Of a stretch of 64,000 nt of DNA, positions 11,481 through 23,299 are shown in pieces. The stretch's first letter is position 1. The number at the start of each line of letters is the position of its first letter. A program made the position numbers and the translations under genes. The notes under the pieces are model-generated. The model was given only the letters and a program-made list of their open reading frames with translations, did not search any database and had not been told where the DNA came from. The stretch comes from Aspidiotus rigidus (Eukaryota > Arthropoda > Insecta > Hemiptera > Diaspididae). The DNA is taken from NCBI GenBank assembly GCA_035079385.1, contig JAVHKY010000003.1, positions 19,193,001 through 19,257,000 of the forward strand. The letters are read 5' to 3'.

Positions 11481-13382
11481 ATCTAACGACGACATACTCA
11501 AAAGAGTAAAACAAATTGAGAAATTTAAATAAAGCCACAGAAATACATTACACCGGAGCGCTTCCGGTTAATAAACCATTGTCAAGGGGGACGTGAAAGC
11601 AACTGAACCAACTCCGGCCGGCAACAAAGAACTACCGAGGAAATCATGACTGAACTAGCGAGTCATCACAATGTGCTACTAGTTCAATCAACCCCTCATC
11701 AGGTATGTGCTTAGGTTGTCGTTATTCAGATGGCGAATAATTTCAATGTGTTCTAGCGCGGTACGTCTGAAAAACGAGGACTCTCTATGGAGGAGGGACT
11801 CCGATCCCTCTTTGAAACCATGGCCAGTGGTAATAAGATGGCCCGCAAATGCCGAATCACCCAATTTCTTCTTTTCCCACGCCTTCCTATGCTCATCAAT
11901 TCTAATTTTGAGCTGACGTCCAGTCTCACCTATGCAGACTCCATTACAGTCATTACACTCCATTTCGTAAGCCCTGCTTCTTTCGACCAGTGGGATGGGG
12001 TCCTTAAACTTAACGAACAGACTTTTTACAGTGTTGAGATTGTAATACACTGGGCGAAACCCAAATGGGCGGAGGACACGACCTAACTGGGAAGAGAATT
12101 TCCCCAAAAATGGGAGCCTAATCCAACGTTTTCTACTACTTGACGCCGGATTACGGGGGATGGAGGTAGTGGAATCAAGGCTTTTCCGAGTCAATTTCCT
12201 GTGGACCATCAAGTCAATATCTAAGCTGACCACGTTCACTCTGGCCAAGTGCTTTATAGTCAAAAGCTCCTGTTGAAAAGCGAGCTGACCCAATGGAATA
12301 CTGGTCAACCGGTGGATACAACCATTGAAACCGGCATATTTGTGAGCAATAGGGCAGAAAGATCTGCCGTGGACAGTAATATCGGTCGAGGTGTCTTTTC
12401 TATATGTGGCGAATTCATGGACACCTTCTCTATTAGAGATAGTAAGATCCAAAAAATTTATAGATGACCCGCCTACTTCCAACGTGAATTTGATGGAAGA
12501 ATACAAACTGTTGAGGTACTTGAAAAACTCCAAAAAGAGATCTCGGTGATCGGTCCACGTGCACGACACATCATCGACGTACCTGTGACAATAATATATA
12601 TGACCCAAAAACCCCTGACCAGAGGAAAAGAGATCGAGCTCAAATTTAGACATGAAAACCTCCGAAATGAGGGAACCCAGAGGAGAGCCAATAGGGATAC
12701 CTACCTTCTCAGGAAATCCTAAAAATTTGCCGTCAAATTTGCAAAAGTTGAGAGACTAACAAATATTAAGTGAATTGAAAAATTCTGCCAATTCTTCGTG
12801 ACGGATATTAGATTGGACCAAGGGGTCTCCCATATGTTGCATGGCAATAGCTCTAGGGATACTCGGAAATAAGCCGACTTCGTCAAAAGAGCATTGGGTT
12901 GAACCAGGCGGAAGAATGTCATCTTTAAGCTTATTAGCCAGAGAGACCGAATTCGTCACAGAGTAGGATGACTCAAATTCCACTCTAGATTTGAACCAAC
13001 GGTCCAAAAATTTTGCCAAGAAGCACGTGGGAGAAGACACAGAGGAAACGACCGGCCGCATCGAGGTGTCCTTTTTATGAACCTTAGGTAGCCCGTACCA
13101 GAGGGGCGGCACAGGGTTGGGCTCAAGAAGCAGTCTTTTAAGCGAAAGGGTTTTCATAATAAATTCACAGTTATTTATAACGCGTCTAACTTCTTTAACA
13201 TGATTTGGAAAGTTGAAATCCGCATTTTCCTTGGCGCCGTTGCCGGCCGGAGTTGGTTCACTTGCTTTCACATCTCCGTTGATAATGGTTTATTAATCGA
13301 AAGCGCTCCGGTGTATTTGTATTTGTGGCTTTATTTAAATTACTCCGTTTGTTTTACTCTTTTGAGTATGTCGTCGTTAGAT
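11481..13382 (-). mobile_element. Penelope-like element (PLE 1) inserted in a LINE
   Basis: The element is bounded by inverted copies of about 145 bp (11481-11626 and 13238-13382), both beginning ATCTAACGACGACATACTC when read inward. Between them lies a minus-strand reverse transcriptase plus GIY-YIG frame. It splits an I/Jockey LINE: LINE-coding sequence stops at 11480 and resumes at 13383. Inverted pseudo-LTRs are one of the arrangements known for Penelope elements. The target duplication is not resolvable beyond 2-3 bases because the junction (tat/atat) is palindromic. At 1.9 kb it is shorter than full elements, which suggests a 5' truncation. Confidence 0.8.
11688..13271 (-). pseudogene. 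PLE 1 reverse transcriptase/GIY-YIG protein, one internal stop
   Basis: A single minus-strand frame of about 527 codons is broken only by a TAG at 12756-12758. Upstream of the stop: 'YGLPKVHK' (fingers) and 'FDEVGLFPSIPR' standing for the catalytic SFDVxxLFxxIP motif, with V or D positions altered. Downstream: 'GIPIGSPLGS', the catalytic 'RYVDDV' near 12575, 'FLDLTI', and the palm/thumb 'HRLTSIPL'. The C-terminus has 'YEMECNDCNGVCIGETGRQL', a GIY-YIG endonuclease core, then 'HLITTGH' and 'LEHIEIIRHL'. The frame has no ATG at its upstream end and is shorter than usual Penelope proteins, so the N-terminus is missing. The protein would copy element RNA into a nicked target. Nearly intact, hence relatively young. 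Confidence 0.85.
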
Positions 13383-13835
13383 ATCTTTGGCCATAACTTG
13401 GAGAACCGAATTAATTCTATCAAATCTTCTACCATAGTGATAACCGATCTCCCTCCAAACATATCCTTCTCCACTTCAACTGTTCTTTTAACAAACCCGA
13501 ATCCCTCACAATCCATGTATACAATATCTCTCCCTTGGACTCTCGCTCAACCATATATCCGTTTTGACCTCACAGAAATTCCCAAAACTCACAAAACAAC
13601 CTGTGTACGAATATCAACCTGACTGCATTCTGTTGCCTCACTGATGGGTCTAAGTCATCCAACCAATTTGGTTACGCATACTCCATCGATGGATAAATAA
13701 CTTCTCATCGCATCCGTAACATAGCCTCCATATTTACAACATTTCTTCATCTGTCCCCAACTCCTACCTTCGTACTGCTACTAATACTCCCTCCTCCCTC
13801 ACAGAAGCCCTCAAAAAAAATTCTGACATCTCCTG
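13383..13835 (+). pseudogene. I/Jockey-type LINE, linker and RNase H start
   Basis: Continuation of the LINE beyond PLE 1. 'LPWTLAQPYIRFDLTEIPK' (about 13538-13594) matches the PPWxxPxxxIxxxLxxxxK linker before RNase H. After a frameshift, 'TDGSKSSNQFGYAYSIDG' near 13640-13693 contains the first catalytic aspartate context (TDGSK) of RNase H. Then 'RIRNIASIFT' matches the SIFxAE block. Sequence similarity fades after about 13830, so the RNase H domain is truncated. Confidence 0.75.
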
Positions 13836-13839
13836 TTCT

Positions 13840-15615
13840 TTAAAATATCTGCAACTAACCAATTTTCACTCCTACATCTAACCATTAAAGGTTTTCTAAT
13901 GTTTTCCGCTTCAACTCTTTTGAAATTCAAATACTCGTATAATAGCATAATCTGTACTATAATTAAGTTGTAATGCCCAGCTAATAGCCCTAAGTGTACG
14001 AGTAAATACAAATCGTTAATATAAAATAAATAATTTCTGAACTTCTAAAGCTATTATCTGGTCTATTTTCATACTCGCTTCTTCACAAAAAATTCTAGCA
14101 ATCTTTCAAAAAGTACTTGAGCATCATCTCCAGAGCCTTGATAGATCTTAAACCCATATATTTTTGCTCTGGCTTTCATAAATTGGAGGGAAAATGATGC
14201 GTACCTAAGAGAGATTCAAAATACAAACAATCATAAGTGATTCCTCGTTGATTCACGCAGAACCCTTCCAGGGTACAGAATAGGGTGTAACGCTAGTGAG
14301 GAAGGAAGCACGGTGAAAAATCCATCATCCTAAATTTTCGAAAGCTCGAACTCAGAAAGTTCCCACATCCGATAGGGCTACTTCCCAATTTTCCGTAAAT
14401 CACCTCCGCACATTTTGTAGCCGCACCGTAATAAAATAAGTTGCTAATTATAGGGTCGCGCTGTAGATGATGGAATATATGCAAAACAAGGTTTTCTTCA
14501 GTGACTGTTGAGAATTAAAATGAACAATGTATCGGTACGCGTACAGGTATTCACGTCGCAGGTACGTACACGAAATAGACGACAGATTAATGACGCGTAT
14601 TCTATGTGCTAACTGAATGTGAGAATAGCTTTACAAACGACAATTTCACCAGTATAAAGAAACACCATTTGTAAATCAAAGACGGCGATTTGTTTTTAAT
14701 TATGATTCAGTTAGTGCTTTGAGGTCGTGTTAAACACATGCGCCTGTAATCGGGAGTGCGTAAGATTCGCGGTTCAGTTCGTCGTCTAATATTCTTCAAC
14801 TCTCAATAAATATCCTCCGTTAATTAATTGTCAGAGTCGGGAAGTTCTTACCCGTCCATTTATTGTTGTTATTATTATCACTTTTTTTCTTTTTTTGGCC
14901 GAAATAATTATCGTCAACCTAACTCGGTATAGTGAGAACGTTCGAAGTTTTACGTCTTAAGGAACGAGCTCCCAACATGAAGTTTACGTTCCACACTAGA
15001 AATCGTTGAATGGTGACTGTGGTAGAATGTGACACAAATTCGGCGTATTCGGAGGACACGCTCTACTGATCCATTACGATGGGTTAGAGTCGATTTTGCG
15101 CTGGTAATTATGTTATTTGCATAATGTTAATCTTTTCTCGTTTCTTAATTATGAAAATTGACTGCTCTTAGTCGATCCGCCTTTAGTACTCCACCATCAA
15201 TCCTGTGTAGGGATGAGACATTTTTGATTACTCTTGGTCATTCGAATACATCACTTTGGAAGGGTTGAGTGTTTTAAGTTGATATCTGTGTAGGTGGTTC
15301 AGTAGAGAGATAACAATATCAACGTACAGAAGACGATCGAAGAAGGGACTGATTTGGACCATACAGATAAAGAACAGGAATTATAGACAGACAAGAATTT
15401 GAGCAAAAAAACTCGTGAAAAACTTTTACCATGGTTCATTCAAAAATTTTCTTAGCCCAAGGAACAAAAAGACGCAGGCGAGCTTGAAAGCTATACATGA
15501 CTGTTCAAATTTTGACAGGTAGACGGTTGGAGTTCGCCTCATTTTCTACGCAGATAAAAATTTTTTTTAAAGTGAGACAATGTTAGTACAGGTGTCTTGT
15601 TGAACATTTTTCGAG
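13840..15615. other. No recognisable gene or repeat
   Basis: Moderately AT-rich DNA with scattered CpG. Frames are short and carry no motif. No transposon ends were recognised. Confidence 0.35.
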
Positions 15616-15622
15616 GGAAAAT

Positions 15623-15875
15623 CGATGGCTTAGTGCGATAAGAAACTATCTATATTTTCCAAAAAATAAAACTCCGAAAACTCCGAAAACTCCGAACCAT
15701 CGCAATCGGTTTACGGACATCAGTGTTGCTATTTTGAGACCTGTAGTTATTCTTTGATCACTTCACTGGAAGATCGAGTTTTCACAATAGCAAAACTGAT
15801 TTTTGTGAACCGATTGCGATGCTCCGGAGTTTTCGGAGCCCCTATTAGATAGTACCTTATCGCACTAAGCCATCG
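15623..15875. mobile_element. MITE with ~100-bp terminal inverted repeats
   Basis: The left end CGATGGCTTAGTGCGATAAG is matched, inverted, by the right end at 15856-15875. Similarity of the arms continues inward through 'tactatct', 'ctccgaaaactccg' and 'catcgcaatcggtt', giving arms of roughly 100 bp around a short centre. AAAT flanks both ends (15619-15622, 15876-15879) and may be a short target duplication. No coding sequence. Superfamily unknown. Confidence 0.65.
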
Positions 15876-15879
15876 AAAT

Positions 15880-18430
15880 GTGCTACGCAAAATTAGTTAC
15901 CTAGAGTACTGTGGTACATTGAACGTTCTTTTATATCTTCCGTGTCTGGTGGCGTCCTTTACCTCTTCAAAAATCCTACACCATAAAAATTCCATTAAAA
16001 ATTCCTTCAAAAAATAGTTTGCAATTTTTTTATCTGCCATAAATTCTTTCTGGAGCCATATCATAGCTGTTCGTTTTTAACTTCTTTATTAGAAAGTTTT
16101 TGGAGGAAAATCTTTGTTTGGAGTTCTACGTTGATATTTCGTGTGAGAAGCACAATTTCTTAGGATTTATACGTACATGTAGAGGATGTATCAATAAGAA
16201 AAAGTTTTAATCAAGGAACTTACTTGATAGGAAGTTATGAGGTGAAAAATATTTTATCAGATTAGGGGTCGGAATATTTTGACTGAAACGGTTCCGGTTC
16301 TGATTCGGTTCCGGTTCCAATTGACATAGGTTATTTAATCAGTGCTGAAAATATTCCGGTTATAATTTGGTTCTGGTCCCTAGAATATTTTGGCGGTTCC
16401 TATGGGTTCCAATTCCAGCAAAAAGTTTCAGCCTAGAGTTGGGATCCAAACCAAAGAAACAAACAGCCACCGACCAAAAAAAATCGACAAGAAGCCGTTC
16501 TGAGAATTGTCAGAAAGCAAAATTTCGTTTCACGATCAGCTGTGAACGACATATTGCATTGCGGTAAAGAGAATTTTCTACCAATTCAATCCAATTGTTT
16601 GGTTTGTATTAATTAGAAAAATGCATAATGGTCATTACAAACTTTAAAAGCAGTAGCAGCATGAAACTTGCAAGCTCTGCAGCCCCGTAGAAAACAGCAC
16701 CTAGTCTTCTTTTTGTTTCTTTCATGTTTAGATAAGTATAGACTATTTTGTCAGAACAGGAAGGCTCGGATTACACCTTGAGCTTAGATGTACAGCTTCC
16801 ATTCTAGTCTTCCTAGTCAATATATTTAATTGTGTTACGTTCCTGCGTGATCTATTTACTATAATAAAGTCGGACGCGTAAGTAATGGTCGAATATATTC
16901 CAAGTCGTCCCCCCCCCTCCCCCCTATCAATGTTGTAGGAAAATTAAATTTTTCCAAATCCCCTCCTCGTTATGCAGCTGATGGTCGAAAATATTCTTAG
17001 TCCCTGAAGATTTTCCGGAAAATAATGATGCCATAAAAGTCGAATGCGGATGCGCTCTTGCTCGCAGACGTTCTCTTAGGGTTCCTTAATGACGGATTCC
17101 CCGCTAATAAAGTCGTAAGAGGCTCTTTTCATTTCGTTTTGCCCTTCTCTCGGGGGCTGGGTGAGGAGCAATAGCGTAGCCATAAATGTCTGTAGTGAAG
17201 GGATGGGGGAGGTGATTCTGAAACAGGGACCATAAATTTTTCTGCTCATCATCACCGAAAGTAAATTCTGATCCTCAAGAGGAAGGTGACTCATCCTTCT
17301 CATCCCTTCTCCTCACTACGTCACTGATGGCAAGTTAATGACATGTTATCCCTTTTTATTTCATATTTTCTTTCAAAAAGTGACATTGTTCGCTATTTTT
17401 TTCCTGTTTCATCTGTCTCTCCTGTATCTGTCAATTATTTCCTCTTTTCCAGCCCCCCATTGTTCCTATCGCAATGTAGGGGGGGAGGGGTTACATGTCT
17501 TGAAAAATTTGAATTTTCAAGCTATGTGAATGCGCGAGTGAAACTGGAAAAAATGTTTACTTTGATTAGTCCGATATAGGAAAATCGATTATATAAATTA
17601 AAATGAAGAACCTCCAACCCTAAATCAAAAATGTCCGCGTCATCCTTGATATCCTTTAGCCTCACATCTATAGCTCAACAGTAGAATTTTGGTTTTTAAG
17701 TCCCCTCTTTATCATAAACATTGCTCCAAAGTCACAATTTTTCCATTTATGTACATATATGTATTGCACAAAATTGAAGTACCTCTTCCTTTTTTTATTT
17801 TTTTATTTTTTTTTTTTTGAATCTGGACAAAGCAGAAAAAAGCTTCAATCCGAAAGCGTTCCGGCTTGGACAGGTTTTACTGTAACCTCTCTTGAACCGT
17901 TTTGGAGCCACTCTCTGATAAAGTGAGTTTTCTTTGCCAAAAGTTCCTTTGTTGACGTCAGGAGTCGTCCAAACTATGACGTGTATCCCTTACGTATTAA
18001 TACTTTTACTTCCGCACTGTCAAGCTTAAGTAAGGATTATACTTTCATCGCGCTAAATGAAATATTCTGTTTTTAGTTACTTGCATTTTTGTAGCTATAA
18101 GTAATTGCCTGATGACACAGCTTATTGAAACTTGTTTTCCTTTTCAATACAAGTTACCCTCAAATAAGTGGATTGGAGCCATTTATTGTTAATACGAGTC
18201 GAATTTTTGATTGAATTCTACATGAAAAACCACACTCAATTTCCTCTCGCTGCATTTGTTGCTTTACGGTTTCACAGGATATCATGAGGTGTCGAAGAAT
18301 TTTGAATTTCAAAAATGGGTACGAAAGAAAGCGAATCGGTGGAATTGCGCTGGTTGGGGGTTGGAAAAATCGTAGGTACAGCCTCAGCGCGATATTTTTT
18401 GGTGCTACGAGCAAGACTAGGTTTTGTCAC
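15880..18430. other. Intergenic DNA with degenerate GGTTCC tract and C-runs
   Basis: 16270-16420 is a degenerate tandem of CGGTTCCGGTTC-like words. A C-rich tract lies at 16905-16925. A perfect TGACGTCA is at 17953-17960. Stretches around 17100-17570 share phrases such as 'aattttcaagctatg' with the repeat at 18440-18640. No gene is supported. Confidence 0.4.
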
Positions 18431-18439
18431 CCTTTCCCG

Positions 18440-18645
18440 AACTCGGTAATTTTTCATATAGGGGACCTATTTTATGGAGTAGGAGGGTGGTTTTTTGAAG
18501 AAAAATGTTGGGCACCGTCCAGAAAAACGCGGAACTTGGAAAAATTTCAACTTTCAAGCTATTTACAATAGGAGTGGGACTTGGAGAAATAAAACAAAGA
18601 AACTCCCATAAAACAGGCTCCCTATTTGCCTCGATCAGCACAATT
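18440..18645. repeat. Diverged copy of the GGTTCCC-ended repeat family
   Basis: Contains 'aacttggaaaaatttcaact', 'gctatttacaataggag' and 'ataaaacaggctccctattt', which parallel the 'cctatcatatatagctcgg', 'ccaagttttt' and 'aacaggttccctgtt' phrases of the copies near 2920 and 37280. Divergence is high and the boundaries are uncertain. Confidence 0.35.
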
Positions 18646-19692
18646 AATGAAGGCAACCCGGTGCAGCTAACGAAGTAGGCTACAGTTTTTTAATAACAAT
18701 TTTAGTAATTTTTTTTAATTGTGAAGTGACCGCCTCTTGTACGTATGGCGTTACAAGCAGATGCTAGCTTTGCCTGTCCCTAGCGCCTGGGCTGGTATAG
18801 GTATAAATATGAAACGGAACTTGAAAAATTTCCAACTTTCGAAGTAGGGTGCTCAAGTTTCCACTTCCCCGAATAACCTTGAAAAGTAGTAGTGGCAGTA
18901 CTTAAAGAAGATCGATTGTAGGAGTCCAATAAGAATTTCTAACTCAAAAAATTCTCTTAGCCTGCTTCGTTCGACGTTCTCAATAAAGGATGCCCGCGAG
19001 CAACGAACAATATAAGCTGCGAGTTTTTATCTAGATTTTTTTTAGCAATAATAAATGGAGAGATTGAGTTTTTCAAATGACACATTGTTCTGAACGAATA
19101 AAGGCAGACTAATCCAAAGAGATACTACGGCAATTAGCTACCGGTATAAGGCAGCTGACTAACTCAAATTTCGACGTTTACAATCCTGCAAAAACTTGAC
19201 CGACTTACGAGGTTTTGTTTGATCAATCAATTTTTTAAAGGAAAAGACAGCGAATTTACTGTACAGCTTTTACGGATGCGATTTCCAGTTGTATGATGAA
19301 ATAGTAGAAAGCCTTTAAAATTGGCGCGAAATAATTAGCTCATCTCAAAACATCCAGTAGTTTAGGTTCACGTTAATATTGAAGATGATGATATTTCGGG
19401 AATATCGCTACTCACTTTTATTGGCCAAGTAGAAACCGGAAGCTCTTTCGTTTACACTTTTACGAAGATATGATAGACAATAAATTTTACCTTACCGAAT
19501 AAAGAATGCACGACAATAACTTTCGAATGAGAACTTGACCAAGACGTATCAACTTTCGGTATTGTCCTTGAACTTCTTTCGCAAAAACTGGAAAACTGAC
19601 CTATGCGAATAAAGTGATACAAACGGGGAATATCACGGTTCCAACCTGCGAAACCGTTTACCGCGACTCGTCGTCGTCGTTTACCGTAGGCC

Positions 19693-19998
19693 ATGGCGAT
19701 GGGACGTTTACAGCGTCCGCGTTGTTTTTATTTACATAAATATGTACCTATATTTTTATTATTATATTTTTTTTCACTCGTATATAGCGAGCATAGGCTC
19801 GCCAAAGACGGATGTACGCTTGTTTGTATGCCGAAATATTACATCGAGATCCGATGTTACGCTGAAGAAAGCGATTTGTTTCGTAAGCATCGTAAAGCGC
19901 GATTGAAATTTAACACTTTAACTAGCGATTATTTAGTGCTTGATTCGCCTTACCGAATAACTATAAAACAAAACGCGACAATTGTAAACAAATTCTAG
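19693..19998 (+). CDS. Possible small secreted or membrane protein, unrecognised
   Basis: A 101-codon frame in a CpG-richer, repeat-poor stretch. It starts with ATGGCGATGGG. A basic N-terminus (residues 1-15) is followed by a hydrophobic run near residues 17-31 (VPIFLLLYFFSLVYS), resembling a signal peptide or anchor. The remainder is polar and basic with two cysteines close together and a third shortly after (CTLVC...C). I recognise no family. No donor site, poly(A) signal or neighbouring exon supports it, and chance is the main alternative. The sequence 19440-20330 around it looks more unique than its neighbours and could include a promoter. Confidence 0.2.
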   Translation: MAMGRLQRPRCFYLHKYVPIFLLLYFFSLVYSEHRLAKDGCTLVCMPKYYIEIRCYAEESDLFRKHRKARLKFNTLTSDYLVLDSPYRITIKQNATIVNKF

Positions 19999-19999
19999 G

Positions 20000-21980
20000 C
20001 TGTATACGAATGCGAATGTATGCATGTATGGGTATAGGGTCGAGTCGAGTGCGGAATTCCATCGCAATCATTAACATGAGCTATGTGTCATTATCTGATG
20101 AGCTAATTCTTGTATCGAAAGTTCGTGCTTAGATACTTTTCGTTTTTGGCTGCCACCCATTGAATACGAATATTATATACTGTATAATTACTGAACGATT
20201 GACGCTGTTATATGCCAGAGTCTACGTGTAAGACAAATGCTCTGTCGCGGTGTTGATATTTATACACAATATATCTCGGGCATACCAGTCTGTACCTGGT
20301 TTGTCAATATAAACGTGTATCGCGATGAAGAATTAATAAATTCGAACCTTCGAGGACGTAGACCGTCGGCGCTGCGAAAATTATTGGCGACTATTTGATG
20401 ATTAGTTCTCCGTAATTTTGCATAGGCTTAACCCGCGTAAATCATGCACTGGTAAATTTTTTTTCACGGTGTGCCATATTATAGAATATTTTATTAATAA
20501 TTATCATTTCTCTTCAGATGCTTGAATCTCCCCCTTTGAGGCATCAATCAGCAGTTAGACTCCCGACATCTGTCTGAATGCTAGGTACCAACCGTAGTAC
20601 GAGTGACGGGGAAGTGGAAGTTGGAATTGACTTTTTCCCCACTGAGAAGATTCAAATTCCTATTTTCCGTGGAAACAATTTTAAGTGAGGTAGGTTCTAG
20701 TCTGGAGCATATTCAATGTTTGGAGAACATTTTTCTCTGAAAATGTTCTCGAACTTGCGTTCTAACCATCACTCTAAAAGTCGACAAATTCTCGTTTCTA
20801 ATGTACGAGGTGACTAAATACACTCCTGAACAAATTAGGCGAGGAACCTCATTCGAAAGAGGGTATACTCGGAGGAAAAATTGTGGTTCCCCTGTCTAGT
20901 ATTCACAAATTTCACAAAATTAAATTTTTTGTTCTCGATATTATGGGTCGAATTGAAAAATTGAAAACTTTTCAAGTACGGATTAAGGACTCGAAAAGAA
21001 ATCGACCTTTGAATTCTTAAGGTTGGTCGAATATCAGCAAGGTACGCATGAGACAGAAAGCAACATTTAAAGCGTGTAAATTATAACGTGTATATTTGAG
21101 ACTAGCAAGACGACAAAGTTAACGAGAACACGGTACTGTTTCCAGTTTTCACCAGTCTTCTTATAATAAAGTAGAATTTTTAGATTTATTGTTTGAATTG
21201 AGCATAACCATTAACGAGTGTCCACTAAGTGACTTCCATCATTTTCCCCTCTTGACTAAAATTTCAATAAAAACATTCAAGAATTAAAATGTTGTTTTTC
21301 TTCAGAACATAGATCACATTCTCTTCTCTTGAATCCCTTTGACGTAATCTACCAATAAATGACTTGAAACTATGCTTAGGTATCCAGTATATGTGCTTAT
21401 AATTCCATAATATATTCTTGAGAAATGTTTCAATCAATATTTTCCCATATTTCAAGTCTTTGCTCCGACTTCCCTCCTAATTCCAAAATTTGTGTCCGTA
21501 CGACCACGACCTTGGAACTTGAAAAAATTTGAGCCAACTTCTTTCTCCTCCCTATTCTGGATTTGCGGCCCTACGTCCATCCGTACGGCTCTGACCTCTG
21601 ATAGTATACCAGCTTTCTAGTAGGCTACTAGATCTATATACTAGATTTATACTGGTTCTTTCTTTTGATGGAGGTCAATTTGGCTCTGCTAGAACATTTT
21701 TACGGAAAAAATGGACCGGCTGTTCAACTGATCCATTACCTGTTCATCAACCCCGAAATAATATAATATAGTCAATGGCTGATCTGCGAATGGTTACTAG
21801 TGATCTTTGATTAAACCTAATAGGGACTAAATTGTGTTCGCAAATAGAAAGGGTAACTGTAAAAAATCCGCGAAATGCTCATGTGACAAAATTGATTACA
21901 ATTTTACAAATTTACTCTTTCTATTTGCCAGCACAATATAGCAGCGTGTTCAAATATTTGTCCGCACGATAAAGGAGACC
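20000..21980. other. Apparently unique intergenic DNA
   Basis: No protein family, RNA gene or transposon end was recognised. A short CTAG-rich tract at about 21610-21665 (ctagtaggctactagat) is related to the CTAGGCCTA repeats elsewhere. Confidence 0.35.
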
Positions 21981-22088
21981 CGTTTAGGCAATTAGACGTA
22001 CTGCTTGGAAGCCACTTAATGCTACTCATCTTTTTTCTCTCCATCCTTCTTCTTGTGATATGTATTTGTAATGCATTACCCGTAACCA

Positions 22089-23159
22089 CAGTATTGCAAC
22101 CGAAAATTTCATCTTCGGCTCTCTGCCTAAACCTACTATCTTGAAAAGTTTGGCTTTCGGCTTCTGGCTATTTGAAAAATTTAGCTGGTTTTTCGAACAA
22201 TTCAACTTAAGCTGTCTTAACTCCGCTGATTTTCGTCTGATCGAAGTTATGAAGCCCGGATTTTTAGTCCTAGAAAAATCTATTTTCGGCTTCGTTCCGG
22301 CAATATTTGGCATTTAAAAGAAAAAATTAAGAACCCGCGTTTTTAATGCTCTTACAAATTCACCAATAGAATTATTCAATTTCCGACCAAAATTACGTGA
22401 ATTTTTCAATTTTGGATTAAAGATAATATTTAACAAAAACTATTCAATTTCACCAAAATTGCTGAGTTTCAAGCAAAATTTTCACACGTCTCCTTTTGAT
22501 CATGAATGAAAAGGCGATAATCTGCAACTTTGTATTCAAAACCAACGGTTCTGGAATTTTCATTTTTGGTAATTTTCGGAAAAATGAACCTGGTCCCGTT
22601 CACTGTTATTCGAACTTCTATAAGGCTTTTCCAGCGTTCCATATGGCATACTGATTCACCTGATTCTTATCAATACGGTGGGCTTTCTAGCATTAATCTT
22701 ATGGGTATTGCTAGGTTGCATACTCATTTTCATTCCGATGTTAATCTGCCATAAGATCAATGTTAGGAAGCCCACCGTATTGATAAGAATCAGGCAAATA
22801 AGTATGCAATATGGAACGCTGGAAGAGCCTTATTTCATCAAAAACTGTTTGCCTCTTCAGGAAAAAAAGTGACAAGTGCCGGCAAATCTGGGCTCTACTC
22901 ATTAAGAAATAAGAGTCCAAGTGAAGGAGACTTGGGGCTTTTGTCTTACTTGCGGAAGATAGTTATTATTATTCTTCTTATGTTCATCTCCATTGGGTTA
23001 TGCTGAACGGCTGAAGAGCTGAACTGAAACGGAACCAATCTTTCTTACATTATTTGTTACTTTGTATGAGTTAGGGTTTTAAAAGCTAAAAAAGAAGTCG
23101 ACAAAATTTGGCTTTTTTCGCCTTTTGGCTTTTGGCCCTCAGCTAGCTGCAATACTCTG
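22089..23159. mobile_element. hAT-like MITE, TIRs CAG(AG)TATTGCA
   Basis: The left end reads CAGTATTGCAACC. The right end, read inward, is CAGAGTATTGCAGC. CAG termini with this spacing suit hAT elements. Sub-terminal regions carry repeated 'ggctttcggcttctggc' and 'gccttttggcttttggc' phrases in inverted orientation. The flanking 8-mers are cgtaacca and cgtgtaac; only GTAAC is shared and it is offset, so a target duplication is not proven. No transposase frame. A long hairpin at 22622-22831 lies inside. Confidence 0.55.
22622..22831. repeat. Long hairpin, ~83-bp arms, 44-nt loop
   Basis: 22622-22704 and 22749-22831 are reverse complements over about 83 positions at roughly 85-90 per cent identity. 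Both include the stretches CTTCCAGCGTTCCATAT (or a one-base variant) and 'tgattcttatcaatacggtg'. Transcribed, it would fold into a near-continuous double-stranded hairpin. It lies within a hAT-like MITE and may be a second, nested fold-back element. Confidence 0.75.
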
Positions 23160-23299
23160 CGTGTAACTGCTACCAAAATATAGTCAAGTTACCCTCTGAA
23201 GCTCCTTTATCTAGTGGACAACAACTTTACTTTACTGCTCTTACGAAGTGCTGCCAGAATGGGTAAAGTTGTAATACTCTGGGTGAGGTCAAAAGATGT

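Larger units (their letters stand above)
21985..23290 (+). repeat. Unclassified repeat split by a hAT-like MITE
   Basis: The left part (21985-22088, 'ggcaattagacgtactgctt') and right part (23160-23290, 'agctcctttatctagtggac', 'ttacgaagtgctg') together match one uninterrupted stretch at 48377-48600 ('agcaattagacgcactgctt', 'agctcctttatataatggac', 'ttacggagcgctg'). The intervening 1.07 kb is therefore an insertion. Confidence 0.55.

Noticed and set aside
11660..11705. CTGATGA at the end of the PLE 1 frame as a hammerhead core
   Set aside because: It is simply the codons for Leu-Met-Arg (CTG ATG AGG) before the stop. No paired stem and GAAA follow at the right distance.
22678..22872. Hydrophobic small protein (starts MGFLALILWVLL)
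   Set aside because: The frame is made by one arm and loop of the 22622-22831 hairpin; no independent support.
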